DNA of 27,617 nt from an uncultured Pseudomonadota bacterium (GCA_937891875.1 CALATR010000383.1:1-27617), one strand, 5' to 3'; shown: positions 8,104 to 17,050, numbered from the stretch's first letter. Notes: generated by a model not told the origin, from the sequence alone. Numbers and translations: made by a program.

Positions 8104-10526
8104 CGACCACCTCTCACGTCAAAGTGGATGCGTCCCAAGCGCAGGATCTCCAGCGGGCCGGGCTGGATGACCGAGGCGTCGCTGCCGCCCACCCGGCGAA
8201 AACGAGGCTCTGCGGCAGGCACGAGCCCACCCATGTCGTCCAGCTCCTCCTGGCGGAACAGACGTTGTACGCCTGGAACAGCCTCGGCCTGGGCGTACAC
8301 CGCGCTGCGGTACAGGGGCTGACCGAAGGTGAACCGGTCGGGGTGGAACGCCCCCGGGGTGCCGTCCGCGCGCAAGCCCTCGGTGAAGCAGGCCTCCAGC
8401 TCGCGCGTCACCGCCTCCCGGGTCCAGGTCGGCTCCGCACAGACGACCAGCGCGATGTCGACCCACACATAGGCCGGAGACCCGACCACGAGCTCCTGGC
8501 CCATCATGCGACAGGGCTCCAGGAAGGCCTCGAGCTCCTGTGCAAATGCCTCGTCCACCCCGATGCCGCCCACACGATCGACGAGCAGCCGGATGGTGTC
8601 CCAGGGCATCGCGCCGAGTCGGGTGGCCCGGGCTCGCTGCACGAGCGGGTGGCGCTCGGCAAGGGTGGCGAGATCCGAGGGCAGGACTCCCCGAGCGAGC
8701 TCGCGGAATGCGTGGGGGGCCTCCCGCCTGGCGACGTCCGTGGACTCCGGGTCCGTGCCACCGAACGCAGCCAGGGGATTGCGCACGGCGGTGATGCCGG
8801 AGACGGACCGCATGGCGACCAGCGCGTCCAGACCGACGTTGCCGGCTGCCCCGTACGCGGTCCGCCCACTCGCCGTGAACGTACTGCCGCGGGTCGGCCG
8901 GGCCCCGAAGGTGTCGTCGCCGAACCGCAGCCGCGCCACGCCGCGCTCTTCTGTCTCGACGACAAAGTCCTGGCTGCTGTCCGCGCTGCCGATCAGCTCC
9001 AGCACGGGCGACCACAGCCCCTCCTCGGAAGAGAGACGAACCGCCGGGCGGGCCGTCGCCGGGTCGAGCTCGGCCGCCCGGGCCGCGGCGCGCTCTCGGG
9101 CATGGGGGTCCGCAGGCGCCACATGCGCGACGCGCCCCCCGAGCAGGCGAGGACGGAAGCTCGCATCTGCGGGGACCTGTTCCGGAGAGAGCTGGAAGTC
9201 GCCTGGAAGGCCTGCTTCCGCGAGCACCACATTGCCCAGGATCCTGGCTGTGGGCGTCCAGCTGCCCGTGCCATCGGCCACGCGCCCGACCGGCAGCGCG
9301 AAGGGCAGCGCGTCCTCTTCGTGCCAGTGCAGGACAAGGACGTCCTGGCCCAGCACCTCGTCCCGCACCCGCTCCGCGTCTCGATCCAGGCGCACAGGGT
9401 GGCGAAGCCGGGTGTCCGCGGCGCTGGTCAGACCGGTGAGCGGATCGACCACCTGCTCCAGGATGACGACATCCCCCAGCTTCAAGATGACGTCGTGCTC
9501 GGGAGTGGGGTCGGGATCGACGACGGTGGCGGTGCGGGCGCCCCGTGGCAGACAGCACGCCTCGTCCCCCCAGTCCCACGGCTCCAGCGCGTTTCGCTCC
9601 GAGCTGCACACCAGCTGCTCGAGGGTGGTGAACACCGTAGGGTGCTGGGACAGGGCGCGCTGCAGCGCTGCGGAGGTGAGCGGACCGGCCCCCGCGATGG
9701 TGGCTGGCAACACCTCCGTGCCCGCCGGAACCGTGGCCGACGTAGACGCGGTGAACGAGAGCCAGGTCCGCGCCTCGACCCCTTCGTGCAGGGGACGGTC
9801 GAGCCAGCGGGCGTGGCGGCTGACCGAGACGCGGCTGCGGGCGGTGTGGATGGTGGCTTCGCGCGCGACCGCATCCTGGTAGTAGGCGAGGCGGTCCGCG
9901 ATGTAGGCGACGGACTCGACCAGCGCGACGCCCAGGTCGCCCTCGTGACGCTCGGTCCACTCGGGGAGCAGGGTGGCGAGCCGCCCGAGCATGAGGGCGC
10001 GGAAGTCCCCGTAGTCGCGAGCCAGCGTGTCGAGCTGGGGAGGCTGCTCCTGCGGCTCACCTCCAGCGCAGTCCTGATCGGTGTCGCACGCCCCCGAGGT
10101 GCACACCACCGAGAAGCGGAACGGGACCGAGCGAAGCACCGGATCCCAGCTGTCCCCCCGTGCCAGGAGCGTGTACGTGGAGTCGTCTCCCGCGCGATCG
10201 ACGACCACCACAACGTCTTCGGCCGTGATCTCGGTCGCGAGGAACGAGAGCGTGGAAGCACCGACCGGCACGGACGACGACAGGGCCGACGCGTGCAGGA
10301 CCCGGACGGCGCGCGCCCCGGGCTGGGCGTCCACTCGGACCATGGACCGGTCGACCGTGGTCGCCTTCACGCAGCGCGCGATCAGCACGCGCCCGCGATC
10401 GGCATCATCCATGGACGCCGCGTCCAGGACCTCGACCCACGCAAACGCATCCGGGCGGGATCCCTCGGCAATCGCGCGGACGGCGCTGAGTCGCGCCGGG
10501 TGGGTGCAGGCGAACGGACCAGCCAT
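8100..10526 (-). CDS. Large baseplate wedge protein (baseplate J/Afp11-like)
   Basis: 808 residues. The stretch at about 165-250 is the classic signature of eCIS putative baseplate assembly proteins: an LARDYGDFRALML helix, LPEWTERHEGDLGVALVE, VAYIADRLAYYQDAVA, then an alternating-strand SVSRHARWLDRP region. The C-terminal half has RLRFGDDTFGARP followed by TYRTAYGAAGN-like residues (observed as RTAYGAAGNVGLDAL) and a baseplate J-like end. Three cysteines (142, 147, 153) form a small loop-like cluster of unknown purpose. ATG 10526 shares one base with the TGA of the gp25 gene (TGATG). It is expected to form the wedge heterodimer with the next gene product, around the hub. Confidence 0.88.
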   Translation of the reverse strand: MAGPFACTHPARLSAVRAIAEGSRPDAFAWVEVLDAASMDDADRGRVLIARCVKATTVDRSMVRVDAQPGARAVRVLHASALSSSVPVGASTLSFLATEITAEDVVVVVDRAGDDSTYTLLARGDSWDPVLRSVPFRFSVVCTSGACDTDQDCAGGEPQEQPPQLDTLARDYGDFRALMLGRLATLLPEWTERHEGDLGVALVESVAYIADRLAYYQDAVAREATIHTARSRVSVSRHARWLDRPLHEGVEARTWLSFTASTSATVPAGTEVLPATIAGAGPLTSAALQRALSQHPTVFTTLEQLVCSSERNALEPWDWGDEACCLPRGARTATVVDPDPTPEHDVILKLGDVVILEQVVDPLTGLTSAADTRLRHPVRLDRDAERVRDEVLGQDVLVLHWHEEDALPFALPVGRVADGTGSWTPTARILGNVVLAEAGLPGDFQLSPEQVPADASFRPRLLGGRVAHVAPADPHARERAAARAAELDPATARPAVRLSSEEGLWSPVLELIGSADSSQDFVVETEERGVARLRFGDDTFGARPTRGSTFTASGRTAYGAAGNVGLDALVAMRSVSGITAVRNPLAAFGGTDPESTDVARREAPHAFRELARGVLPSDLATLAERHPLVQRARATRLGAMPWDTIRLLVDRVGGIGVDEAFAQELEAFLEPCRMMGQELVVGSPAYVWVDIALVVCAEPTWTREAVTRELEACFTEGLRADGTPGAFHPDRFTFGQPLYRSAVYAQAEAVPGVQRLFRQEELDDMGGLVPAAEPRFRRVGGSDASVIQPGPLEILRLGRIHFDVRGGR

Positions 10527-10885
10527 CAGCGACCCTCCGTGACCGAAGCCGTGCCGACGACGCCGTCGTGGAGCCGCCGGTAGGCCACGTCGACGCGGAC
10601 CGCGCTCCCGTCGACCTCCACCGCCACACGGTCGATGATCAGCCGATCGGAGAATCGGGCCTGCAGCCCACCCCGCACGCTGTACTCGAGGGCCTGGGCC
10701 AACTCCGGGCCCGCCGGCTCGAAGACCAGCTGGTAGAGCCCGGTTCCCAGGTCGGGACGATTCACGCGCTCTCCGGGAAGGGTCAGCAGGACCTGGAGGA
10801 CGAGACCCCGGAGGTGCTCTTCCATGGAGGACGTCGCGGTGCGGCCGTCAGAGCCGATCCGGTACGGAAACGGGAAAGACGTCAT
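10526..10885 (-). CDS. gp25-like baseplate wedge protein
   Basis: 119 residues, the normal size for the T4 gp25/Afp9/GpW family. The core QVLLTLPGERVNRPDLGTGL is the conserved loop region of the family, followed by a helix (ELAQALEYSVRGGLQ) and a terminal beta pair (IIDRVAVEVDG, VRVDVAYR). The gp25 protein bridges sheath start and wedge and nucleates sheath assembly in contractile tails. ATG 10885 overlaps the preceding stop by four bases; a longer upstream extension in the same frame would run through the PAAR gene and is unlikely. Confidence 0.9.
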   Translation of the reverse strand: MTSFPFPYRIGSDGRTATSSMEEHLRGLVLQVLLTLPGERVNRPDLGTGLYQLVFEPAGPELAQALEYSVRGGLQARFSDRLIIDRVAVEVDGSAVRVDVAYRRLHDGVVGTASVTEGR

Positions 10886-11214
10886 CGGACCTCCACCTTC
10901 GGAGCCGGCGGGGAAAAGGATGCCGGACCCTGCGCGACCTGCCCCGAGGCCTCGCCCACGGCAGAAGAGGTCCGCAACAGCACCGCCTTGCCGCCGATCC
11001 GGACCTTGTTCGCGGTCGCGACCTGACCGATCACGATGCACGGAGACGGGGTGCCAGCGACCGTGAACAGGCAGCCGCTGACCACGTGCTGATCGCCTTG
11101 GACCAGCACGAACGCTCCCTGGCTCTTGACCACGCGCTGAGAGGGCGCCCCGAGCTGGCCGGGGGACCCGTGTGGGCACTTCACTCCACGATCCTGGAGG
11201 AGGACCTCGCTCAT
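10882..11214 (-). CDS. PAAR-like spike tip protein
   Basis: 110 residues. Short glycine-rich strands and four possible metal ligands (C13, H15, C48, C59, in CPHG and GCLFTVAGTPSPC contexts) fit a compact PAAR-like cone capping the spike. It lies directly after the OB-fold spike gene and before gp25, where Afp10-type tips occur. The C-terminal 30 residues are Pro/Ala/Ser rich and probably flexible. ATG 11214 overlaps the spike gene stop (ATGA). The PAAR-like call rests on the Cys/His pattern, size and synteny rather than on a strict PAAR motif. Confidence 0.75.
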   Translation of the reverse strand: MSEVLLQDRGVKCPHGSPGQLGAPSQRVVKSQGAFVLVQGDQHVVSGCLFTVAGTPSPCIVIGQVATANKVRIGGKAVLLRTSSAVGEASGQVAQGPASFSPPAPKVEVR

Positions 11215-11726
11215 ACGCTCACCTCCAGATTGTCGCCGTTGATCGCCACGACATCGGACATGTCGATGGACGTGCGATCCGCGGTCAGCTGCAGCCTGCT
11301 GCCCTCCAGGCGAATGCTCACCTTGGACTCGGCGTCGCCCTGGTGGACGTCGATCTGCAGCCCTCCGTCCTGTTCACGAAAGACCAGCTGATACCCATGG
11401 ATGGCCAACACGGCTGGAGGTGCTTCCGCCGGTCGCACCACAGACGGCGGGTGGCTGGGCTGGGTCGGGTGGCTCGGATCCCAGAAGCACCCGGTCCAGA
11501 TCGGACGCGAGAGATCACCGGCTTCGAACTCGATCCAGACCTGTGCACCCACCGGCGGGACCAGCAGCAGGCCGACCTGATCTCCCGCGAACGGCAGGCA
11601 CGGCTCCAGCCAGACCGGGGAGTCCTTGGGCAGCTCGGCCGAGTCGACCTGGATGCGTCCCAGACCATCGGGATCGTCGATGTTGCGCACGGTGGCCCGA
11701 TACTTGCCGTACCTGTTGTCCGTCAT
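11211..11726 (-). CDS. gp5-like OB-fold spike protein
   Basis: 171 residues. Residues about 6-80 (KYRATVRNIDDPDGLGRIQV, then VWLEPCLPFAGDQVG and VPPVGAQVWIEFEAGD, WTGCFW) are a textbook gp5/VgrG OB-fold: a D-P-x-x-x-G-R-I-x-V strand, a central P-x-G-x-x-V-W-I-x-F-E-x-G-D strand and a W-x-G-x-x-W end. The remainder (IRLEGSRLQLTADRTSIDMSDVVAING) is a short run of strands that could trimerise into a stubby spike. ATG 11726 overlaps the hub stop by four bases. The sheath-side partner is the gp27-like hub encoded just upstream. Confidence 0.88.
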   Translation of the reverse strand: MTDNRYGKYRATVRNIDDPDGLGRIQVDSAELPKDSPVWLEPCLPFAGDQVGLLLVPPVGAQVWIEFEAGDLSRPIWTGCFWDPSHPTQPSHPPSVVRPAEAPPAVLAIHGYQLVFREQDGGLQIDVHQGDAESKVSIRLEGSRLQLTADRTSIDMSDVVAINGDNLEVSV

Positions 11727-12844
11727 GACGCCACCTGGCTGATCGTGGCTCCCACGCCGTCCCTGCCGACCTGCACGGACTGGGTCCAGGTGCCATGACG
11801 CAGGTCGTGCTCCACCCGCAGGACCCGCCACCAGCCGTCGGCGAGCCAGCCCAGGCCGCGGACCTGCACCTTCGTTCCGGCTCGCACGGGCCGCCCCAGC
11901 TGGGTCCCATCGACCCGGAGCATCGCCTCACCGACCCGCTGGGCGGACTGGTCCAGCAGCCTGGAGCCCGCCTTCCTGGGATCGCGGTGCTCGCCTGTAC
12001 GCAACACGGAGGAGCGCACGAGCCGCTCGTGAGAAGACGCTGGAACTGCGGTGTCTCCTGCGATGCTCGGCGTCGACACCGACTGCGACTGCGACCCGTC
12101 CCAGGTGACCACGGTCTCGGCACGGTCGGGCTGGTAGGTCACCCGCTCCGCTGTGACGGCATCCCGGGACACCACGCCGGCAGACAGCACCACGTCCCGG
12201 TCCTCACGGTCGAGCTCGCCGGGGGTGCCGACCTGCGCGACCGTGAGCGGCCCCTGGGGGCGGAGGCGGACCTCCAGGCCGTGTTCAGCCGCGAGCTGGC
12301 GGACGAACTCCAGATCGGACTTCCGCTGCTGTCGGTGGCCTCTGACCGATGGCCCTACGGGGAACGAAACATCAGGACGAATGCCGATCGTGGCGTATCG
12401 GGCCAGGATCTGCTGGACGATCTCCAGATCGGACAGCTCGTCCCAGCTCCCTTCACTCGCTGGCGAGGCCTGACGGAGGCTCATCTGGTGCCCCAGGTCT
12501 TCACCGGTCACGACCAGCCGGTCCGCCCCGGTCGTGGACGGCAGGAGCTCGTGCCGGGTGACCACGCCGTGCAGCACGTACGTGGACCGACCCCGACTCC
12601 ACACCCCGATCGACAGCCGCGAACCCACCTGGATGGAGGGCTCCTGCAGGAGCCGCCGGTCGAGCACGTCACTCGCGGAGCGGCCGGCGCGCAGCTCGAG
12701 CTGAAACGCACCGCGTCGAACCTCGTCGGACACGCTCACCCGCACCAACGCCCGTCCCACTCGGCCGGACACCGGCAACGGGGGCGGCCCCGACTGGTGC
12801 ACCATCGCGATGAGCGACGGCAGGCGGACCAGACCACCGATCAT
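11723..12844 (-). CDS. gp27-like baseplate hub protein (phage late control D type)
   Basis: 373 residues. The segment WDELSDLEIVQQILARYATIG, the FPVGPSVRGHRQQRKSDLEFVRQLAAEHGLEVR region, and the C-terminal GTKVQVRGLGWLADGWWRVLRVEHDL are characteristic of the VgrG/gp27/gpD hub fold (Q-x-x-x-S-D-x-x-F-x-x-x-L-A-x-x-x-G). This hub trimer joins the tube end to the spike. It lacks the OB-fold half, which is encoded by the next gene, so hub and spike are split. The start is chosen as ATG 12844 because it overlaps the preceding stop (ATGA); about 29 residues upstream in the same frame look non-coding. Confidence 0.87.
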   Translation of the reverse strand: MIGGLVRLPSLIAMVHQSGPPPLPVSGRVGRALVRVSVSDEVRRGAFQLELRAGRSASDVLDRRLLQEPSIQVGSRLSIGVWSRGRSTYVLHGVVTRHELLPSTTGADRLVVTGEDLGHQMSLRQASPASEGSWDELSDLEIVQQILARYATIGIRPDVSFPVGPSVRGHRQQRKSDLEFVRQLAAEHGLEVRLRPQGPLTVAQVGTPGELDREDRDVVLSAGVVSRDAVTAERVTYQPDRAETVVTWDGSQSQSVSTPSIAGDTAVPASSHERLVRSSVLRTGEHRDPRKAGSRLLDQSAQRVGEAMLRVDGTQLGRPVRAGTKVQVRGLGWLADGWWRVLRVEHDLRHGTWTQSVQVGRDGVGATISQVAS

Positions 12845-13140
12845 CCGAGGCCTCCTGGCGTGGGCACGACCAGCTCGAAGCCAGCCTCGTCGTCGAGGGT
12901 GAGCGGGTCGAGCACCGCGTTGGCATCGCACAGCTGCCAGGCCTGCTCCGGATCACCGAGCGTGGCGTGGGCGACCCGATCGAGTCGATCCCCTCCCTCG
13001 GTCGTCACGACCCGAAGCCCCGCGCCGGCGGAGGCCGCCAGCTGCCTGCCGCGCGCGGGCAGGTACGCCACCTCGCGCCCATCCGCGAGGGTGACCGTGC
13101 GCGAGGCGACCCCCGCATAGCGGTGACCAGAGCCCTTCAT
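12841..13140 (-). CDS. LysM/tail protein X-like small protein
   Basis: 99 residues. The region LRVVTTEGGDRLDRVAHATLGDPEQAWQLCDANAVLDPLTL has the shape of a tail protein X/LysM module (start-up strand, D-x-L-x-x-I-A helix, W-x-I-x-x-x-N). In eCIS this module is normally attached to or next to the Afp7 tube adaptor. The N-terminus (KGSGHRYAGVASRTVTLADG, VAYLPAR) is beta-rich. Translation couples to the preceding adaptor gene (ATGA). Likely role: clamps the tube adaptor to the hub. Confidence 0.75.
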   Translation of the reverse strand: MKGSGHRYAGVASRTVTLADGREVAYLPARGRQLAASAGAGLRVVTTEGGDRLDRVAHATLGDPEQAWQLCDANAVLDPLTLDDEAGFELVVPTPGGLG

Positions 13141-13751
13141 CGCCCACCTCCACTGTTGTCCACCACCGTCGCCGCGAAGGCCTCCAGACGGGCCTGGTGG
13201 GCCAGGAACAGCCCGTTGACGGGGTCAGAAGCTCCGACATCAGACGGCCGCAGCACCCGCAGCCCGAACGATGCGCGCGCCCGCGTCGGGTTGAGGTTGG
13301 CGTCCCACGCCTCCTCGACGACCGAGAGCGACTCCAGGTAGACCGGGAGGACCCGTCGCTCTCCCCACACGAAGAGCAGCGGCGGGCGCCCGATGGGCGC
13401 AAGCTCGAGCACGCCTGCAGACATGGCAGCCAGGCTGACCGCGTAGTCCTGGAGGTCCGGGTACAAGAGCAGCTCCAGGAGCGCGAGCTGGCCGTGCAGG
13501 CCGCGCTTCTCCACGTTCGGATCCCCTGCCCCGAGGGCGTCGGTGGCGTCCAGCTCGGCCTCGAACGACAGGGTCTCGACTGGAGGCCCAGGGAGCGTGG
13601 GACCGTCACCACCCGCATCCGCGGCCCCTGCAGGGGTCAGGCTGCGATTGAGCGTCCGCGGGTTGAACTGGAAGCGCACCACCCGCGGCGGCGAGGCCTG
13701 CTGGACCAGGGCGCCGCGCACGACGCGCGGCCTCATCGGCGAGTCAGTCAC
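13137..13751 (-). CDS. Tube-to-hub adaptor (Pvc7/Afp7-like CIS tube protein)
   Basis: 204 residues. The motif RFQFNPRTL at about 26-34 is the diagnostic FQFNPxxL strand of the CIS tube adaptor family, followed by LSFEAELDATDAL, LLYPDLQDYA, LLFVWGERRVLPVYLESLSV and a long strand ending in ARASFGLRVL. These features are expected for the adaptor that connects the tube to the hub. The start is taken as GTG 13751 because a GGAGGG-type site sits just upstream and it overlaps the preceding stop by eight bases; ATG 13736 is an alternative without a ribosome site. The LysM-like partner follows. Confidence 0.85.
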   Translation of the reverse strand: MTDSPMRPRVVRGALVQQASPPRVVRFQFNPRTLNRSLTPAGAADAGGDGPTLPGPPVETLSFEAELDATDALGAGDPNVEKRGLHGQLALLELLLYPDLQDYAVSLAAMSAGVLELAPIGRPPLLFVWGERRVLPVYLESLSVVEEAWDANLNPTRARASFGLRVLRPSDVGASDPVNGLFLAHQARLEAFAATVVDNSGGGR

Positions 13752-13992
13752 GCTTCCCTCCACCATCCAGCGCCCGAACGAGGGCCACGGCCGCCTGGGA
13801 TCCGACCGCCGCCGGCCCCGAAGGAGAGCCAGGCAGCGTCGCGGACGCCGTTGGCACCGCCCGCGCCGTGGCTTCCGGGAGCCCCTCCGAGAGCAGCTCG
13901 CCCAGGCGGGTCTCGAAGCTCCACGCGGCGATCTCCTGCTCCCTGGCAGTCAGACCTCGGAACTCCAGCTCTCCGATGGACACCTCGATCAC
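13744..13992 (-). CDS. Small conserved-looking eCIS protein of unknown function
   Basis: 82 residues, with no confident family. The first half (MIEVSIGELEFRG, AREQEIAAWSFETRLGELLSEG) predicts one beta strand and a long amphipathic helix; the second half is Ala/Pro/Ser-rich. It sits between the AAA+ ATPase and the tube adaptor, where several eCIS clusters carry an unnamed small gene, so a minor assembly or chaperone role is possible. The start GTG 13992 is chosen because it overlaps the ATPase stop by four bases (GTGA), matching the pattern of the operon; GTG 13998 in the same frame is also open. Confidence 0.6.
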   Translation of the reverse strand: MIEVSIGELEFRGLTAREQEIAAWSFETRLGELLSEGLPEATARAVPTASATLPGSPSGPAAVGSQAAVALVRALDGGGKRD

Positions 13993-15857
13993 GACCACCC
14001 CCGAAGTGCTGCCGGCGCCGGCCGGCCCAGCTTGTCCAGCTCCATGCGCGCCGCGCGAGAGAGGTGCCGCATGCAGACGGGCGCCCCTCCAGAAGCCGCG
14101 AGAAACGCCGCGTTCAAGGCGATGTTCCGGATACTGCCTCCCGAGACGGGCAAGGCGGCCAGCCGATCGAGATCGAGCTGGGCGGTCGGCAGGTCCTCCG
14201 GGAACACCCGGCTCCAGATCTGCCTGCGCTCCGCCGCGTCGGGGAACTCGAACGGCACGATGAACCGGATGCGCCGCAGGAAGGCATCGTCGATGGCGCC
14301 CCGCATGTTGGTCGTGAGCACGGCCAGGCCCCGGTACGCCTCGAGCCGCTGCAGCAGGTAGCCGACCTCGACGTTGGCATAGCGGTCGTGGCTGTCCCGC
14401 ACTTCGGTGCGCTTGCCGAACAACGCGTCGGCCTCGTCGAAGAGGAGCACCGCACCGGAGCCATCCGCGCCGTCGAAGATGCGTCGCAGGTTCTTCTCGG
14501 TCTCACCGATGTACTTCGAGACCACCGCCGAGACGTCGACTCGGAACAGGTCGACCCCGAGCTCCGACGCCACGACCTCTGCGGCGAGCGTCTTGCCGGT
14601 TCCACTCTGACCGTGAAACAGGGCGGCAATGCCCAGACCTCGTGCGCTCCGCGCCGCAAAGCCCCAGCGCTGGTACACGGTCAGTCGGTGTCGGACCTGG
14701 TCGGTGAGCTCGCGCAGCAGCCGATCGGCCTCGGCGGACACCACCAGGTGCTCCCGGCGGCCCCGGACGTCGATCCGGCGCGCCAGTGGCTCCAGCGCCG
14801 GCCGCGCGGCACGCCTTGCCCGACGCCACAGGGCCGGACCACTCAGGTCCTCCACGCGAGCTTGCCGGGCCAAGGCGGAGATCTGGGTCGTGCCCAGCTC
14901 GAACGTGCTCGCCAGGCCCGGCGCCTCCTCACCGAGCGCGTCGAGACCAGACAACGCGGTGGACCACAGCGCCTCCCGCTCGACCGGTCCGGCGCGACGC
15001 ACATCCACCCGCGCCCAGGTCGCCCCCTCGGAACCGGGGTCTTCGACGGGATGGGCGGTGCAGAGCAGGACCGGCGCGTGCAGGCGAAGCGCGAGTGCGA
15101 GCGCCGGGCGCGGAGGCGCGGTGAGCGGGTCTGTGTGCTCGATGACCAGCAACGAGCGCAGCAGTCCACACTCCCGGTCCAGGAGCTGCGCCAGCCGGTA
15201 CCTGGCGTCGGGATCGGACGGCACGTCCGTGGCGTCGAGCCCGATCGCGTTGCGGCCGAGGAGCATCGCAGTCACGGCCGCGCTCTCGATCCGCTCGCCG
15301 CGGTCGGACCCCACGAGCTGGGCCGGACCGGGAGCCGCCCCCTCCAGGTGCTCACAGATCTGCTCGGCGGCCGCACGGGCGGAGTCCGAGACCAGCCCAG
15401 TCCCGCTCAGGACCTGGACCCTGCTGGCCACCTCCGCACCGAGGGCCGGCCGGCCGAGCAGGTGGTGGAGCATCCGCTCCGGCAGGTGGAGGACGTGATC
15501 CGCATCCCGCTCGACCAGGGCGTACCGACGCAGGGGAGCGACCGGCAGCAGCCGATCCCAGGTGCCGCCATCCAGAAGCTGGAGCGCCAGGCGCTCGTCG
15601 GGTCCTGGCCGCAGTCCGGGGTGGCGCTCCGCGAGGGCCTCCCGGGCATGGGGAAGGGTCTGACACGCCGCGCACAGCAGGAGGACATCGCGGTCGAACG
15701 GCTCCAGGCCGAACGCCTCGGCCAGCTCGTCGAGCTGCTCCACCCGCTCCGGGCGATCCGCCGCCGCCGACGCGTCGGTCAACAGCCGCACGACCCATTC
15801 ACATGCCTCGTGAAGCGGCACGGCGTCGGGTGCAGACCGGCGGGGTACGTCGTTCAC
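13989..15857 (-). CDS. AAA+ ATPase (Pvc15/Afp15-like)
   Basis: 622 residues. The C-terminal AAA+ domain is complete: Walker A GQSGTGKT at 416-423, Walker B VLLFDEADALF at 470-480, sensor 1 VLTTN ending at 517, and arginine finger region FLRRI near 526-530. The N-terminal half (residues 1-350) carries a degenerate ATPase-like module without a P-loop; the segment LLRSLLVIEHTDPLT resembles a Walker B-like strand, as in other eCIS two-domain ATPases. These ATPases are found in almost all eCIS and are thought to help load the effector or assemble the particle. ATG 15857 overlaps the terminator-cap gene stop (ATGA). Family assignment is secure. Confidence 0.93.
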   Translation of the reverse strand: MNDVPRRSAPDAVPLHEACEWVVRLLTDASAAADRPERVEQLDELAEAFGLEPFDRDVLLLCAACQTLPHAREALAERHPGLRPGPDERLALQLLDGGTWDRLLPVAPLRRYALVERDADHVLHLPERMLHHLLGRPALGAEVASRVQVLSGTGLVSDSARAAAEQICEHLEGAAPGPAQLVGSDRGERIESAAVTAMLLGRNAIGLDATDVPSDPDARYRLAQLLDRECGLLRSLLVIEHTDPLTAPPRPALALALRLHAPVLLCTAHPVEDPGSEGATWARVDVRRAGPVEREALWSTALSGLDALGEEAPGLASTFELGTTQISALARQARVEDLSGPALWRRARRAARPALEPLARRIDVRGRREHLVVSAEADRLLRELTDQVRHRLTVYQRWGFAARSARGLGIAALFHGQSGTGKTLAAEVVASELGVDLFRVDVSAVVSKYIGETEKNLRRIFDGADGSGAVLLFDEADALFGKRTEVRDSHDRYANVEVGYLLQRLEAYRGLAVLTTNMRGAIDDAFLRRIRFIVPFEFPDAAERRQIWSRVFPEDLPTAQLDLDRLAALPVSGGSIRNIALNAAFLAASGGAPVCMRHLSRAARMELDKLGRPAPAALRGWS

Positions 15858-17050
15858 GGCGTCGTGACCAGCGGACCCGTGAAGCCGGAGCCATCGTGGG
15901 TGAGCAGGCTCTCGGCGCCGTCCACCTCGACCCTGGCCAGGTAGCTGGTGGCCGCCGTCAGTGCGGTCGCAGGGAACGTCAGCGATGATCCGTCGCTCTC
16001 GGTCTCGAGCAGGAAGCGCTCCGAGCCATCCGTCTTCACCAGGGCCAACGTCACTTTCTGCCCAGCGGCCACGGCGGGAGTGATGCCGATCGTGATCTCG
16101 GCAGACGTCACCGACGAGACCGTGATCTCAGGCCGGATCACCACGGGCAGGGGGTTGGAGCTGGGCCCGTCGTGGTTCGCGGGAGGATCCCCCATGCTCT
16201 CGTAGTGCACGACCCGCACGGGCACGATGCCGGCGCGAAGGCCACTCACCGTGGCAAGGTCCAGCATGAGGGTGGTGTCGGACAGGCCGGTCAAGGAGGT
16301 GTGCTCGACGTCTCCGAGTCGCACGGCGGTCACGGAGCCGCGCAGGTTCGTGCCCAGCAGGCGCACCTCGCTCGACCCGGTGATCGGACCGGACGGCGCG
16401 TCTGCGTCTTCCGCCTGGCGGAGGACGGGCCGCCTGAAGGGCACGACGTAGGACAGCACCTTCTGCACTGGTGTGGACGCCCCAGGAGCGTGAGCTGGCT
16501 CCACGACCACGGCGCCGGCCCGCAAGACCGCACTGGCCACCATGGCGGTGTTGGAGAACGCCCCCCACAAGCGCGTCAGGTCCTCGATGCTCATCGGCTC
16601 GAGCGTGAGTCGCACCCGGTCCTTCGTGTCGGCCAGATCGCTGGTGGCTAGTGGACTGCCCCCGCCCAGAGAGCTCAGGGTGTCGCCGATGATCCCGCTG
16701 GTCAGCACCGGTCGACGATGCATCGCGACCAGCGCACTGGCGAGCATGCGCTCTGGCTCGAACTTCTCGGCGTCACCGTGGGCAGACAGCAGATAGAGCA
16801 GATCCAGCGCGACTCTCGGCCGCTGCCGCAGGGCGCCGGACTCGTTGCGCGTCGGCAGGTCCCGGGTCCGCTGCGCCATGTTCGGCGCGACATGGAACAG
16901 GAACACGTTCAGCTTGGGCGCGGTGGAGCCGTCGACGTCGGCGGGGTGCTTGGTCGTCACCGTGGCGCCGGACACGTCGGCTGTGACCTGCTCCGAGATC
17001 ACATGAGCCAGCACAGCGGTGACGGTGCCGACCGCGAGTGTGTTGCTCAT
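15854..17050 (-). CDS. DUF4255 tail terminator cap (Pvc16-like) with C-terminal Ig-like domains
   Basis: 398 residues. The N-terminal 185 residues (TVTAVLAHVI, TAPKLNVFLFHVAPNMAQR, VALDLLYLLSAHGD, EPERMLASALVAMHRRPVL, LEPMSIEDLTRLWGAF) are the DUF4255/Pvc16 N-terminal domain that caps the distal end of tube and sheath. Residues about 225-290 (SSEVRLLGTNLRGSVTAVRLG, then VSGLRAGIVPVRVVH) resemble an IPT/TIG immunoglobulin fold, and the last 90 residues look like a second Ig-like domain. The extra C-terminus is longer than the minimal cap (about 200 residues). It starts at ATG 17050, four-base overlap with the proline-rich gene. Confidence 0.9.
   Translation of the reverse strand: MSNTLAVGTVTAVLAHVISEQVTADVSGATVTTKHPADVDGSTAPKLNVFLFHVAPNMAQRTRDLPTRNESGALRQRPRVALDLLYLLSAHGDAEKFEPERMLASALVAMHRRPVLTSGIIGDTLSSLGGGSPLATSDLADTKDRVRLTLEPMSIEDLTRLWGAFSNTAMVASAVLRAGAVVVEPAHAPGASTPVQKVLSYVVPFRRPVLRQAEDADAPSGPITGSSEVRLLGTNLRGSVTAVRLGDVEHTSLTGLSDTTLMLDLATVSGLRAGIVPVRVVHYESMGDPPANHDGPSSNPLPVVIRPEITVSSVTSAEITIGITPAVAAGQKVTLALVKTDGSERFLLETESDGSSLTFPATALTAATSYLARVEVDGAESLLTHDGSGFTGPLVTTP

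Noticed and set aside
8124..10583. Plus-strand open frame of 819 codons opposite the J-like wedge gene
   Set aside because: Low-complexity shadow of a clearly assigned baseplate gene with a conserved signature.
13197..15944. Plus-strand open frame of 915 codons opposite the AAA+ ATPase
   Set aside because: The minus strand has intact Walker A and B motifs; the plus frame has none.
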